Assembly: GCA_001692895.1 (NCBI GenBank)
Contig: KV748187.1
Coordinates: 1,809,715 to 1,873,714 of the forward strand
Length of the DNA: 64,000 nucleotides
From: Cenococcum geophilum 1.58
Lineage: Eukaryota; Ascomycota; Dothideomycetes; Gloniales; Gloniaceae
Direction of reading: 5' to 3'
The position numbers and the translations under genes are program-made. Positions 49,749 through 59,479 of the stretch are shown one piece after another (position 1 is the first letter of the stretch; the number at the start of each line of letters is the position of its first letter). The notes under the pieces were generated by a model. The model was not told the DNA's origin and did not search any database. It saw only the letters and a program-made list of their open reading frames with translations.

Positions 49749-50432
49749 GGGTATGTTCGGTTGCAACTCCAGAATCAATCTGGAGGTCAAATCTGAATCT
49801 AACGCGATCGTTCGGTGATTCTAACGACTTTTCAATTTGGAGCTCCTCCAGATCGGCAATCGCGTCAAATTTGCACGCTTTACCGTATGAGGTAGTTCTG
49901 GAGCTCTTGGCACCAGAATATTCTGAGGCCTTGACCTCTACCTCCAGATTCAGAATCAGTCTGGAGCTCTACGCGACGACGCCTTTGTTAAATATGGCGA
50001 CTCCACCTGCGTATATGATCCTTATACAGCACCTGTACGTTATATATGACGTCCTTCTTACTTTTGTAATTAGAGTCTTCCTGCGCACGCGCGGCGAGCC
50101 GGGCGTGATACGGGTGACGGGGTAGAGGGCCTTAATCGACTTGATTGACGATTGGCAGGAGTAGGAGACCCCATTGTATTACGACACTAAAGGAGGAAGT
50201 CGCGATAGAGGCCTGAGGGCAGAGAGGTAGGCGCAAAGGTGGGCGCAAAGATGGGCTCAAAAATTGATTAATGATTTGGAGCCTCTTCTGGAGCCTTACC
50301 GAACAATCGACTCAATTACAGATCAAACGAAGCCATCAAATTAGACGCCACTAGTACCTTACTAATTGACGCCAAAGGATGCACAGATCAAGACAATTCT
50401 GATTTGGAGGCAATTTGCAACCGAACATACCC
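49749..50432. mobile_element. PIF/Harbinger-like MITE, 684 bp
   Basis: Perfect 18-bp inverted ends GGGTATGTTCGGTTGCAA with TTA on both sides (49746-49748, 50433-50435), the Harbinger target. No credible frame inside; an open frame at 49871-50125 is chance. Confidence 0.85.
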
Positions 50433-50455
50433 TTAGCCACTGCCCGAATTCGACC

Positions 50456-50745
50456 CCTTACCTATTAACCTTCCTTACACTAATAGCGCACCAAATCTAC
50501 TTTCAGCCGAGCAGGTATCACGATAGATGACATAGGCCAGCTGATAGGTAGAGACACAGAAATGAATGAGTGATCTGTTTTATTCAAGGTGGCTCTAAGA
50601 GCCCTAATATACATAAGAGAATTGACCCCCTACAGGGGTCCCTAGAGAGTGATGATACGCGTTGAAACTGACGTCGAACAGCACCCGTCGCACCCCTGTA
50701 GTAGGGCTACCTCCGTGGCCAACATCTACCACCACACGTTGATCC
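50456..50745 (-). repeat. LTR-like fragment
   Basis: The reverse strand reads TATGTATATTAGGGCTCTTAGAGCC then a CAGATCACTCATTC stretch; a similar string in plus orientation lies at about 51996-52050 (TATATATAGAGGCTCTTAGAGCC...GAGTCCTCATTC). TATA-like and initiator-like spacing suggest promoter-bearing LTR pieces of one family in opposite directions. No TSD found. Confidence 0.4.
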
Positions 50746-51022
50746 TACTAATCCTTTAGCACCGTTTAAGCTTATATAGACGGACGACTTACTTAAAGAG
50801 CTTACCGTATATACAAACGAGTATACAAGGCTTTACCCCTACCAAGAATATAAGGATAAAAGTAGGAAGGTTATAAGACCTTAAAAATAAAAGCCTACCT
50901 CCCTAAGGGAACTTCTTACATCCTTAGCAGTAATAATTTATATAGGCCTATTACTAGAAAAAGGCATTAAGGAATATCGGACAACTACCTATAAGAAGGG
51001 AGTTAACTATTTTATAGTAAGG
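50746..51022 (+). pseudogene. piggyBac-like transposase fragment
   Basis: The plus frame from about 50746 reads PFKLI.TDDLLKELTVYTNEY, then, in shifted frame after RIP, ELLTSLAVIIYIGLLLEKGI and TTTYKKGVNYF. These resemble the N-terminal half of fungal piggyBac (DDE_Tnp_1_7) transposases. It breaks off where the foldback element at 51023 begins; no continuation is seen after it. Confidence 0.6.
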
Positions 51023-51248
51023 GTGTTAGCGACTCAGTTAATCGGGGCACTAGCACGGCAATACAACGCGCGCAAGCCTGACGATTGGTAGTCTATAAAC
51101 GAGGATCTAAAGCTAGAGAAAGGAAAGGAGAAGATAAGCAGCGCCACTCGAAGTTTTATGCGGTCCTAGAGTCGCGTGAGCCCACGTAACTCTGCTTGCG
51201 CGCATTGTATTGCCGTGCTAGTGCCTTAATTGACTGAGTCGCTAACAC
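51023..51248. mobile_element. Foldback element, 226 bp
   Basis: Long inverted arms of about 55 bp, starting GTGTTAGCGACTCAG on both sides, with few mismatches; short central spacer. No clear TSD. Not RIPed. Confidence 0.8.
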
Positions 51249-51343
51249 AATAGATAAAAAAAATATATTAAAATATAGATTACCTCACTAATAACAATCG
51301 AACTAGAGAAGGCTAGTAGAAATGCTGATAAGGCGTTAGACAA

Positions 51344-51532
51344 ATGGGAACGTCCAGGCACTCTAGCGTCTTCCTCCTCCAAGCATCAATTATAGCGGCA
51401 TTTCTCTTCCTCTCACTCGTCCTCACTGCGTATGTGAAGATAGTAGGATGGGTCGCAGTCGGATTCTCTGCTGCAGCGGGGATTCTGGCTCCGGGCTTAT
51501 TGAAGAAGGTAAACTGGAACGCACACTTTTAG
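51344..51532 (+). CDS. Small hydrophobic protein, doubtful
   Basis: 62 codons from ATG, with two hydrophobic stretches (about residues 9-32 and 34-52) and a basic end (LLKKVNWNAHF). Composition is normal for unique DNA. No family recognised and no introns seen. It could be a real small membrane protein or a leftover of a larger gene. Confidence 0.25.
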   Translation: MGTSRHSSVFLLQASIIAAFLFLSLVLTAYVKIVGWVAVGFSAAAGILAPGLLKKVNWNAHF

Positions 51533-52179
51533 GCCTCATTATAATCTAGAATTCTGACCTTGTAGATATATGACGCCAACTGTGGAAGACGACATCCTTG
51601 GACTTGAATATGTTAGAGAAAAGGAGAGTTAGAGAATAGAACAACGAATTCCTATCCTATGCGCCGCCAGGGCGTCCATTTAAGTTTCATTGTCCTAGCT
51701 GTACGTCATGAATGGCCTCGGGTACTTAAGAGGATCGCAAAAATCCTCCAGATACTTAGTATTGAAGCGCTTTAGGGCCTCGCCTAAATCTTATGTAATA
51801 TTGTAAGGGTTAAATGAATAGCTCTTGCGTGCACGCTTTTATCCACAGCGCGTGGATTACCATCCGAAGTGCATTTATATCGACCTGAATCAGGTTGTCT
51901 TGTCACCGACTCAGCTACCTCCCATTGACTCGGTCACCTACTCCTTGTTTTCATTGTCACCCCCTCCCCCCTTCTCGTTCTCATTTCCTACACCTTTCTT
52001 ACGTATATATAGAGGCTCTTAGAGCCACATTCAATAGACAGAGTCCTCATTCTTTTCTTACAATCGGTGCACGGACTACCGATCGACAATTTACTTCTGA
52101 GATCAATAGATATTCCATTCTCAAAAAAACTCCATTTCCTTTGGAATTAGAATTAAAGGGTTTCATTTAACATTAATCA
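51533..52179. other. Intergenic region downstream of the GPI-protein gene
   Basis: Normal composition. At about 51930-52090 it holds an LTR-like piece (pyrimidine-rich tract, TATATATAGA, then GGCTCTTAGAGCC) related in inverse to 50456-50745. No gene recognised. Confidence 0.5.
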
Positions 52180-54315
52180 TTAGAGAGCTACGATTACAAC
52201 AAGCAGCAAGGCCAATGACAGCCCCGCGAGCGAAGGCCTTCTCCCGGATGGCGCTATTCCCGAATAAAGAGCCGCATTAGTCGTTGTAGCCATCCCCGAC
52301 TCTGGGTTCTCTCCACCTTTAGCACTAGCCTGTGTGCTAGTCCCAGGTGGTTGCGTAACGAACGAGAAATCTGTGGTGGTGCCATCAACCACAAGACCAT
52401 TAGTTGCTGCGCTGATAACGTGCCCTGATATGGTCGCCGCTGGTCCTCCGGGAGAAATGGTAATTGAGCCGATCGTTACTATCCCGGACGAATCCATAGC
52501 AGCCAAGACTTGACTTCCGAGTGTTATAACTGCCCCCAAGGCCTCTGTCACCACGTCGCTGCTCGGGAACGTAATACTCGCCCCGTTAATGACAGGGCTG
52601 TTGCTAGCGGCGCTGACAACGTGTTCTGAGATTGTCGCGGTAGGCCTACCAACCGAGATGGTAATGGATCCGATGACAACTGCTGCACTAGGCGGATCGA
52701 AGGCCATGATGGTCTGGCTGTCGAGTGGGATAGCTACGCTAGGATCGAGGGATTGCGGGCTGCCGTTCTCAACCCAGATGCCACCGAAACCACTCCATAT
52801 GAATTCGCCAAATGGCTTCATCGAGGTTTCAGCTGATGCCCCTTTGCCGCCTCCTCCTGAAGCTGGTTGAGCAGGATCGCCAGGGCCGATGCTAGGTACT
52901 GCAATACCGCCTCCTGCAGAAGAAGCTTGTTCTATAGCTGGAGCCGGTTGTGGATTTGCAATATTTTGAGAACTCTGTGGTGGATTACCACTTTTGGGTG
53001 CTGTGGGTGAATCTGCTGGAGAAACCACCGGTGCCTGGGTGCTCACTACTGTAGTTCCTATACTCCCGGGACTTGGGTTCTGTGTCTGGCTCTGAAGAGG
53101 TACATTTGTTGTAGTCGAAATGAACGCAGGAACCGGCATTGCAGCCACTGGAGGATCGAATAGGCCGAAATGGGAGGGCGTGCACGTTGCCCAAGCCGGA
53201 TCAAGATTTGTAACATCCGCCGGCATCATTACATTTGGGTGGTACCACTCCTCGTATATTGTCTTGGTACAGAATTCCGGGTAGTAAGGGCATTCGCGCA
53301 TCTGCTCATAGTTCAAGAATGGTACGTGACCGGGATAGAGATCCGCAAGATTGAAGGACTCTGGGATCATGCCGTGCAAACCCACCCCGCTATACAGAGA
53401 GTTTGGAAGCACAGGTATAACTGCGTTGCTAATGGTAGGTCCTTTCCTGGTGCAGAAATCATTGGCCCATACAACATTGACGAAGAGATATGCGGTTGGT
53501 GAGGTTAATTTTATGCCTGAAATGTCAGTGGTAACAAGTCCAGTGATGTTGGGCTTTATCGTAATTCCAGGGTGGCTGCATACGTCGCCTGAGATTGTGG
53601 TAACCGGCCAATATATAAGGCGCGCCTCGCTGCCGCGGACGGTGCAGCCACCGCAGATCGAGGTAGGTGGAGCGCATGCTGGTGGTTGAGGCTCTACCGG
53701 GCCCAGAGTAGTTACGATTGATTGAGAACGGAATTCACTGTCGGCTGAGAATATGACAGCTGCTTGGCTATATGATTGCCATAAGGATGAGCAGGCTGGA
53801 GGGTCTAATGAACAGTTCGGAGTCGGTACTGTATAACTTGGCCAAAATGTTGTGGTATTCGGCACGACGGTGAGATAGGTTGTGTTTGTGCTGAAGACCG
53901 GGCTTCCATTAGCACGAGGGACGCCGTCGCATAAAGTCGTATAAACGACACCGGTTTGTTCCGGAGCTAAAAACACGATTTCTCGGAAATAAGTAGCAAT
54001 CCCTATGCTAGATGAGGCGTGTTCGGTCATGAAGCTGTCTCGGGAGCTTTGATAGGACTGCCACGAGAGATAGCATTCTGAGCTGTTGGTCCCAGCTGTA
54101 ACGGGAAATGAAGTGGTGCCGATGGATATATTTGCTGTAGAATTAAACCCAAGAGCTGGAGTAGCAGTCGAATGATCTATAAGCAACCATATTGGTAGCA
54201 AGTAGCACAACCTTGAAAAGGTGCCATGAAACTTTTCCATATGGATTCTGGAAAGGAAAGCGCACCGTGATGAAGAGAAGACCAGACAAATTATAACGTA
54301 AACGAGAGTGTGCAC
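52180..54315 (-). CDS. GPI-anchored, Ser/Thr/Pro-rich surface protein
   Basis: A single open frame of 711 codons. Two starts are possible: ATG 54315, or ATG 54240 (residue 26, MEKFHGT), after which LCYLLPIWLLIDHSTATPA looks like a signal peptide; I favour the second. The N-terminal half is Cys-containing with many N-glycosylation sequons (NSTANIS, NSSE, NTTY); a Pro/Ser/Gly-rich linker follows at about residues 400-490. Two imperfect repeats of about 45 residues come next, each with GSITIS.G.P.ATIS.HV.SAA (about 548-590 and 605-650). The end, after SGRRPS, is hydrophobic (LAGLSLALLLVVIVAL), a GPI-attachment signal. Location: cell wall or plasma membrane, by inference. The repeat type is widespread in filamentous ascomycete surface proteins; no enzymatic motif seen. 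Un-RIPed. Confidence 0.85.
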   Translation of the reverse strand: MHTLVYVIICLVFSSSRCAFLSRIHMEKFHGTFSRLCYLLPIWLLIDHSTATPALGFNSTANISIGTTSFPVTAGTNSSECYLSWQSYQSSRDSFMTEHASSSIGIATYFREIVFLAPEQTGVVYTTLCDGVPRANGSPVFSTNTTYLTVVPNTTTFWPSYTVPTPNCSLDPPACSSLWQSYSQAAVIFSADSEFRSQSIVTTLGPVEPQPPACAPPTSICGGCTVRGSEARLIYWPVTTISGDVCSHPGITIKPNITGLVTTDISGIKLTSPTAYLFVNVVWANDFCTRKGPTISNAVIPVLPNSLYSGVGLHGMIPESFNLADLYPGHVPFLNYEQMRECPYYPEFCTKTIYEEWYHPNVMMPADVTNLDPAWATCTPSHFGLFDPPVAAMPVPAFISTTTNVPLQSQTQNPSPGSIGTTVVSTQAPVVSPADSPTAPKSGNPPQSSQNIANPQPAPAIEQASSAGGGIAVPSIGPGDPAQPASGGGGKGASAETSMKPFGEFIWSGFGGIWVENGSPQSLDPSVAIPLDSQTIMAFDPPSAAVVIGSITISVGRPTATISEHVVSAASNSPVINGASITFPSSDVVTEALGAVITLGSQVLAAMDSSGIVTIGSITISPGGPAATISGHVISAATNGLVVDGTTTDFSFVTQPPGTSTQASAKGGENPESGMATTTNAALYSGIAPSGRRPSLAGLSLALLLVVIVAL

Positions 54316-54469
54316 TAGATAGGATTCTCGACGAGAAGTGCAGCTTTTGTAGGGGGTGACCCCCCTGTAGAACCCCTGAACTAAGTTCTACATATTTGGC
54401 TTTCGAAAGTTTGCAACAAGGATAGGAATCCTTTTAATATAGGTTCCCTCATTATTATCTCATAAATCG
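54316..54469. other. Upstream region of the GPI-protein gene
   Basis: Contains GTAGGGGGTGACCCCCC (about 54349), similar to an ACAGGGGTCC-type string at about 50627, possibly another LTR scrap. No gene. Confidence 0.4.
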
Positions 54470-54583
54470 GACGCTCCGTAGTAGAATTTTAGCCGAACTC
54501 AGTTAGATCAGCATGTGCTCGGTTACAAGGCAGGATAAGCTCATATCTGCTCCCTATACTTTAAATTTCTAGAACGGAGCGTC
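54470..54583. mobile_element. Foldback element, family with GACGCT ends, copy a
   Basis: 114 bp with inverted ends GACGCTCCGTAGTAGAATTT and (inverse) GACGCTCCGTTCTAGAAATT; right flank TAAGAGCTTATAGATGTC. Related copies at 62647 and 63876. Confidence 0.7.
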
Positions 54584-54610
54584 TAAGAGCTTATAGATGT
54601 CCGTTTAGTA

Positions 54611-55150
54611 GTAACTAAGGAGCCGTTCAGTTGCAACTTCGTATTTAATATGGGGGCTCCCATATTTAACCGATATGGAGCTCAAATCTGAATATAAAGT
54701 TATTTGTTCAGTAGATCTAACGACTTTTAAATATGGGGCTCCTACATATTAGTAAGCGCGTTAAATTTGCAAGCTCTACTATATACGGCAGTTAAAATGA
54801 GGTTCTTGGCCGTTTTAATATATAGTGCGATGGTGTGGGCAGTTCTTGATTCAATTCGGCTAGGGTGCCTTGGCACTCACTTTGTACTGTATATATGCCC
54901 CTGCGGTTGTCAAGTCCCCCACTTTATCAATTTTCGCCTACTTTTATAAGTATTAACGCGTCTTTTTATTAAGTGATTAAATATATATATAGGCACTACT
55001 TTATAAAGTAAGAGGTTAACTTAATATAATTTAAAGAGCTTTATAAAGGTAGAGGTAGATTTTATTAAGTTCACGCGTTATCTTCGTGATATTCGCCTAT
55101 ATCTGCGGGGGCTCAATTGGAGGCTTTAATGGAGGCCTTTTTCCTAAGAT
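54611..55150 (+). mobile_element. Decayed relative of the Harbinger-like MITE
   Basis: The left part (GTTCAGTTGCAACTT..., then ATCTGAATATAAAG, TCTAACGACTTTT, GCGTTAAATTTGCAAGCT) follows 49756-49885 motif by motif with RIP-type changes. The right end is not clear, so the limit is approximate. Overlapping open frame is meaningless. Confidence 0.6.
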
Positions 55151-55177
55151 AGACGCATGGTGTTGTAGATCTAGATT

Positions 55178-55771
55178 TTAGATCCGTAGATCATACGAGG
55201 CGATAAACTCAACCCCTTTTACNCATGAATCCCGGGTATTAGCATACCACGCAATTCCCCTCTCTATATCATCTCTCCAGAGCCCCGCCACATACTGGGT
55301 CTTACAAATCTCTTCGAACTTGAACGCCAGGCCCGCCAAGGCTGCCAACTTGTCCTTGTCGAAGGTGATGGCTCGGCCGGTGTATTCTTGAATCAGATGG
55401 TAGCAGAGCAGGTATATGCCCTTTTTTAGCTGCTCGCCGAAATACACCTGCGAGCTCTCGTCGATGTATTTTAGCAGCGGGTGCACGGGCTGGCTGTCCC
55501 CGTCTTCGGCGTAGTGGCGGGAACGGCATTCCCAGTACAGCTGGGTGCGGCTGAAGTAAAGGATTGCGCGGGGGAGAACGCGCTCCTGAAGGATCCAGGC
55601 GCGTTTGTTCAACGGGCCTTTGTACATTGAGTCTTTGAATTTAGGAAGCGTGGGGCGGATGTGGTATGTGAGGGTTGAATTAGGCGTGATTTGCTGCTGG
55701 AGTGGACCGATTTCTACCGGGCTTTGGTTTCGTGGGTAGAACATTCCTCCTTGACTGCTGGTCGAGTCCAA
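55178..55771 (-). pseudogene. Truncated HET-domain gene (C-terminal half)
   Basis: The minus frame reads PLNKRAWILQERVLPRAILYFSRTQLYWEC, then YTGRAITFDKDKLAALAGLA and YVAGLWRDDIERGIAWY, the classic block after the HET core in many HET proteins. The core itself (YxWG, WIDALCI) is missing upstream and the frame ends soon after the WY position, abutting the MITE relative. One undetermined base at 55223. Base use is normal, so loss was by deletion or transposon insertion rather than RIP. Different subfamily from the gene at 37408. Confidence 0.8.
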
Positions 55772-56276
55772 CGCGGACCACCATTACCGTAATACAGCTT
55801 TAACCTGCAACCGAGTTTAAAGCTAGGGACTACCTACCTGGTGGCAATTTGTCGTCATTAGCTTTAACATTAGCCTATAACTCATGTCTACCTTTTTGCT
55901 ACCTATCTCATGTATACATAGTCTATTTTCTTCGTAGATTAATCTACATACAAGTCCTTCTTTTATGACCTTATTTTCAGGTCGACATATTGTAAGCTGT
56001 TATAGGCTCTATTCTGCTAGGACCAAACCACGATCTGTCTGTGAAGAAATGGTAGTGGCGGTAGTCATCCGCGGGTGCACGGTTAAAACTATCCTCGTCT
56101 TGCCAGCCAACAGTAAAACTAAGCACGAAACTCTCATTCCGTTCTTGCTGGGTGGAAGCTAAAATGGCTACTTTACATGCCTTTATTTCTTTATCAAAGT
56201 CCGCATCCATGGCGTGAATGCGGCAAAGCGTTTTCCCTAATGCGAATTATCTCATAAATCCGACTTGACTCAGCAT
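55772..56276. other. Unique spacer, no gene recognised
   Basis: A minus open frame at 55977-56210 (77 codons, FVLSFTVGWQDEDSF) has normal composition but no family I know; it might be another scrap of a gene. Confidence 0.4.
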
Positions 56277-56349
56277 GCTCAGACCAAGAAACCGATGAAT
56301 ATCCGCAAGCTAACCTATTCAATCGATCCATCTGTTTCTTAGTCTGAGC
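56277..56349. mobile_element. Small foldback, 73 bp
   Basis: Inverted arms GCTCAGACCAAGAAACCGATG-like and its near complement (CATCTGTTTCTTAGTCTGAGC), 2 mismatches in 21, spacer about 30 bp. Contains one GCGGATAT (56299-56306). Confidence 0.65.
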
Positions 56350-56689
56350 CACTTTAGCAAGCTTTTAGAAGCCGAGCCGGTCTGTTTATATAAGGCAAAC
56401 TATTAACTTTAACGAAATTAATATAAGCAACCGCTACGTCTATTATCCTGTTAATACCTACATTAGAATTACCTTAATCAGCTCTCTAATTAATAGATTT
56501 TCTAGAACTAACTGCCAGCCATGGGCGCATCTAAAAGGCGTCAAAGAAACCCCTCTATTTTGTCTAGCAGGAGCCAGTCTTCTTAAGCTTTTAATAATAA
56601 ACTACCCTTTCTATTAACTAATACTGCTAGAGGATTAAGAGATACAGCGGATATAGTGCCTAAGGGCATTAGCCGTCTTATTCTACCCC

Positions 56690-59330
56690 CATTGTCTCCC
56701 CTATCGTCTCCCCCGTTATCTCCCCTATCGCTATCCGCAGCTTAATGGCGGTCCTTAATAGCCTACTTACTACTACTAAACTATATAGATCCCTAAGAGG
56801 ATAAAGAAGTAGGAGTTAATAAAATACCCGCAATATCCGTAATATCCGCTAAGAAGATATCCGCTGCAGAGAAGGTCTAGGTAATTATTGACCGTCTTAG
56901 GCTATAGTGGATGTTTATAGGAGACCTAGCGCTTAAATGGATTATAATGGCTAAAGGTTTACGCAAGGCACTAAAGAAAAAAAGAGTAAGGGAGCTCCTT
57001 AACAAACTCCTAGAGGATGCTAATATTCTAGATATCTATACTAAAGAGATAGAGAAGCGCGGCATAGTAGGTGCTAGTGTTGCTCTTACTATCTAGGGAG
57101 AGCTTAAAGAGCTAAGGGAGAAAGAGTTACTATTTAGCAGCTTTAACCAATATGCGGATATTAAGCAGCTTAACCTTAGGCAGTACTATTAAGCCGTAAA
57201 GACTTACGCACCTATACTAGAGTATATAATTATAGCATGTTAAGAGGGTTAACGTAAATATTCTCTATATAAAGGCCGTGCGGTTTTAATAGCTTCTACG
57301 CTTGTATTTGGCCTTTTACGAAACTCTATAAATTGTATCCTATGGCTGCTAGGGATATATCTCTAAGCTAATGGCGTTAAGCGCCGCGTGCTTTCTATAC
57401 TCTATAGGCTTGGATTAATTAATAGTTATACTACTTTAAACCGGCAAAAGGAGCGGATAGCCTAAAAATTAAGGTTTAGCCTATAATCTCCGCGGTATAG
57501 GTATATACTAACCTATATATAGGTAAAAATCCACTTAATAGGTGCAGCTTTTAATACTATTATTATCTATAATAACTTTAGCTACCTCTAATAAGTTTAG
57601 TATTAAATATTTAGGGATACTAGGACGTTCTATTTGCGCATAACTAGTAAGCTTATCTTTAGTATAAGTATACCTAATAGTAGGCTTTAATAGAGTATGC
57701 TTTATGCGGATATTCTAATTAAGTTCTTAGATATTGTAGAGGCTCTAGGTAATTTATAAGACGAGATATAAAAGTAGATCTTAATAGCTTTAATTTATAA
57801 AGCTATTATAGAGGCGTACCTAGGCCTTAATATATTACTTAGTAAAAACCTACGGTTTAAACATCCACGTATGCCTTCTATTAATGTAATACCCGCCACG
57901 CGGACGTCTAGGTTTAACCTAAGACCTATTATAACTGGAGAGGCTTCTATATCTAAAACCTATAAGGTACTAGATAACATTTTTCTCTATTAAATAAATC
58001 TATAACGTACTAATAAAGCATTTAAGGAGCGACTGTTTCTAATCTATGGTGATTAAAAGACCGTAAAGCTTATTTGGTTATATTAGGGAAAACGTACTAA
58101 GTTAATATCCGCCTATAATAGCCTGCGTTGGGCTCTGCCTATTTTAGCTCTTTAGCACCTAAAGCTAAACTACCTGTATATAGTTATATGGTATTACTAT
58201 AGTGGTAAGCAATTAGCCTAAGAGTACTCTACGCTATATACCTATATAAACCACCTAGGTTAAAGAAATATCCTAGCTAAGCGCGCGCTATTTTATTATA
58301 TAGAGGAGCTAATTCTCTATAGCTTTAACGCTTGTATTATAGCGTTGCTCCATACTTAGATTAAGAAGTCTTATAATACTAAGTCGCCTATAGATATTAA
58401 GCAGTACCTTAAAAGCCTATCTCTGCAACGTCTATTAGCAGTAGTTAAAGATATCCACACAGTAGTTTTCGGTTAGGAAGTCTCTTAGGCGGCTAACTAT
58501 GCTAGCTAGCCTACGGAACTACGGCAAAAGGGTTACTTTAAGTAGGCTAGTAGTACTGCATTCTTATAAATACTTCCTAAGCCTACTAATACAGAGTTTC
58601 TAACGTACGTCCGCTTTTTATAACTGGTAAAGACGTATAAGGTCCTTAAGCACGCTATTAAGCTTGCGGATATTGGCTTACTCAGCCGCGTGCTCCCCCG
58701 CATTTGTATCTATTTTATAGGTAGTTAAAATAAGAACTATCTACTAGAGATATTACGTTTCTTCTAGTTAACTTTAATAGATGCTTATTCCCTTAAGCTC
58801 TAGTAAGCTATTCTAGTAAATAGTTTAGTAAATATCCGCGGTAAATAGAATAGTTACTACCTAATAGATTTTAATAATAAGCTACTTAATAGGGAGCTAA
58901 AGCAGCTTATATACACTTATAGCAATTTAATATTTAACCTAGACTTACTCTTTTACTGGAGCATTTATATAACTAATTATATAGGGCTACTATATATAAA
59001 GTTTAAGATCACGTTCGGCGAACGGATGTCTACTTAATATACTATTAAATCTCCTATAGCGGATATTTAATTGCTTACTAATATAATTACCAAAGGTTTT
59101 ATTATCCGCCGTTAGGTATAGCGAGTAAAGATAGAAGCGCCGCCTCTACTATAACTAGGTATTAAACGACTTAATTAATCTACCCTTAATAAGTTTAATT
59201 TACGGCTAGGCGGTAATCTTTCTGCTGTGTTTAATAAGCTTAATCTCTATAACAATAATAATAAGCTAGATAGCTTTATACTCCCTACCAACTTTACTTA
59301 AACCTAGCTTTAACCTATATATAAGTTGCT
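56690..59330 (+). pseudogene. DUF6589-domain protein, second copy, RIP-inactivated
   Basis: The N-terminal part stays open at 56911-57096 (MFIGDLALKWIIMAKGLRKA...). Further on it reads KTVKLIWLY, then LKHAIKLADIGLLSRVLPRI and ICIYFIGS, parallel to the copy at 4090-6510 (LKYAIKHADIGLL...). The two are clearly related but diverged well beyond RIP changes, so they represent different subfamilies. Function as for the first copy: unknown, transposase suspected. Confidence 0.7.
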
Positions 59331-59479
59331 TAATAAGTAATATAAGATATTAGCTATAAGCTATTACTATAACTGTTTAATATCCGCTATAGTTAGTAGT
59401 ACTAGTATATATTCCTAAGTAATTAATATTATTAATTAATTAATCTATTTAGTTCCTAAGCCGTGCTTACTAGGGGTAT

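Noticed and set aside
49871..50125. Open frame inside the Harbinger-like MITE
   Set aside because: No transposase features; the related copy at 54611 does not keep it.
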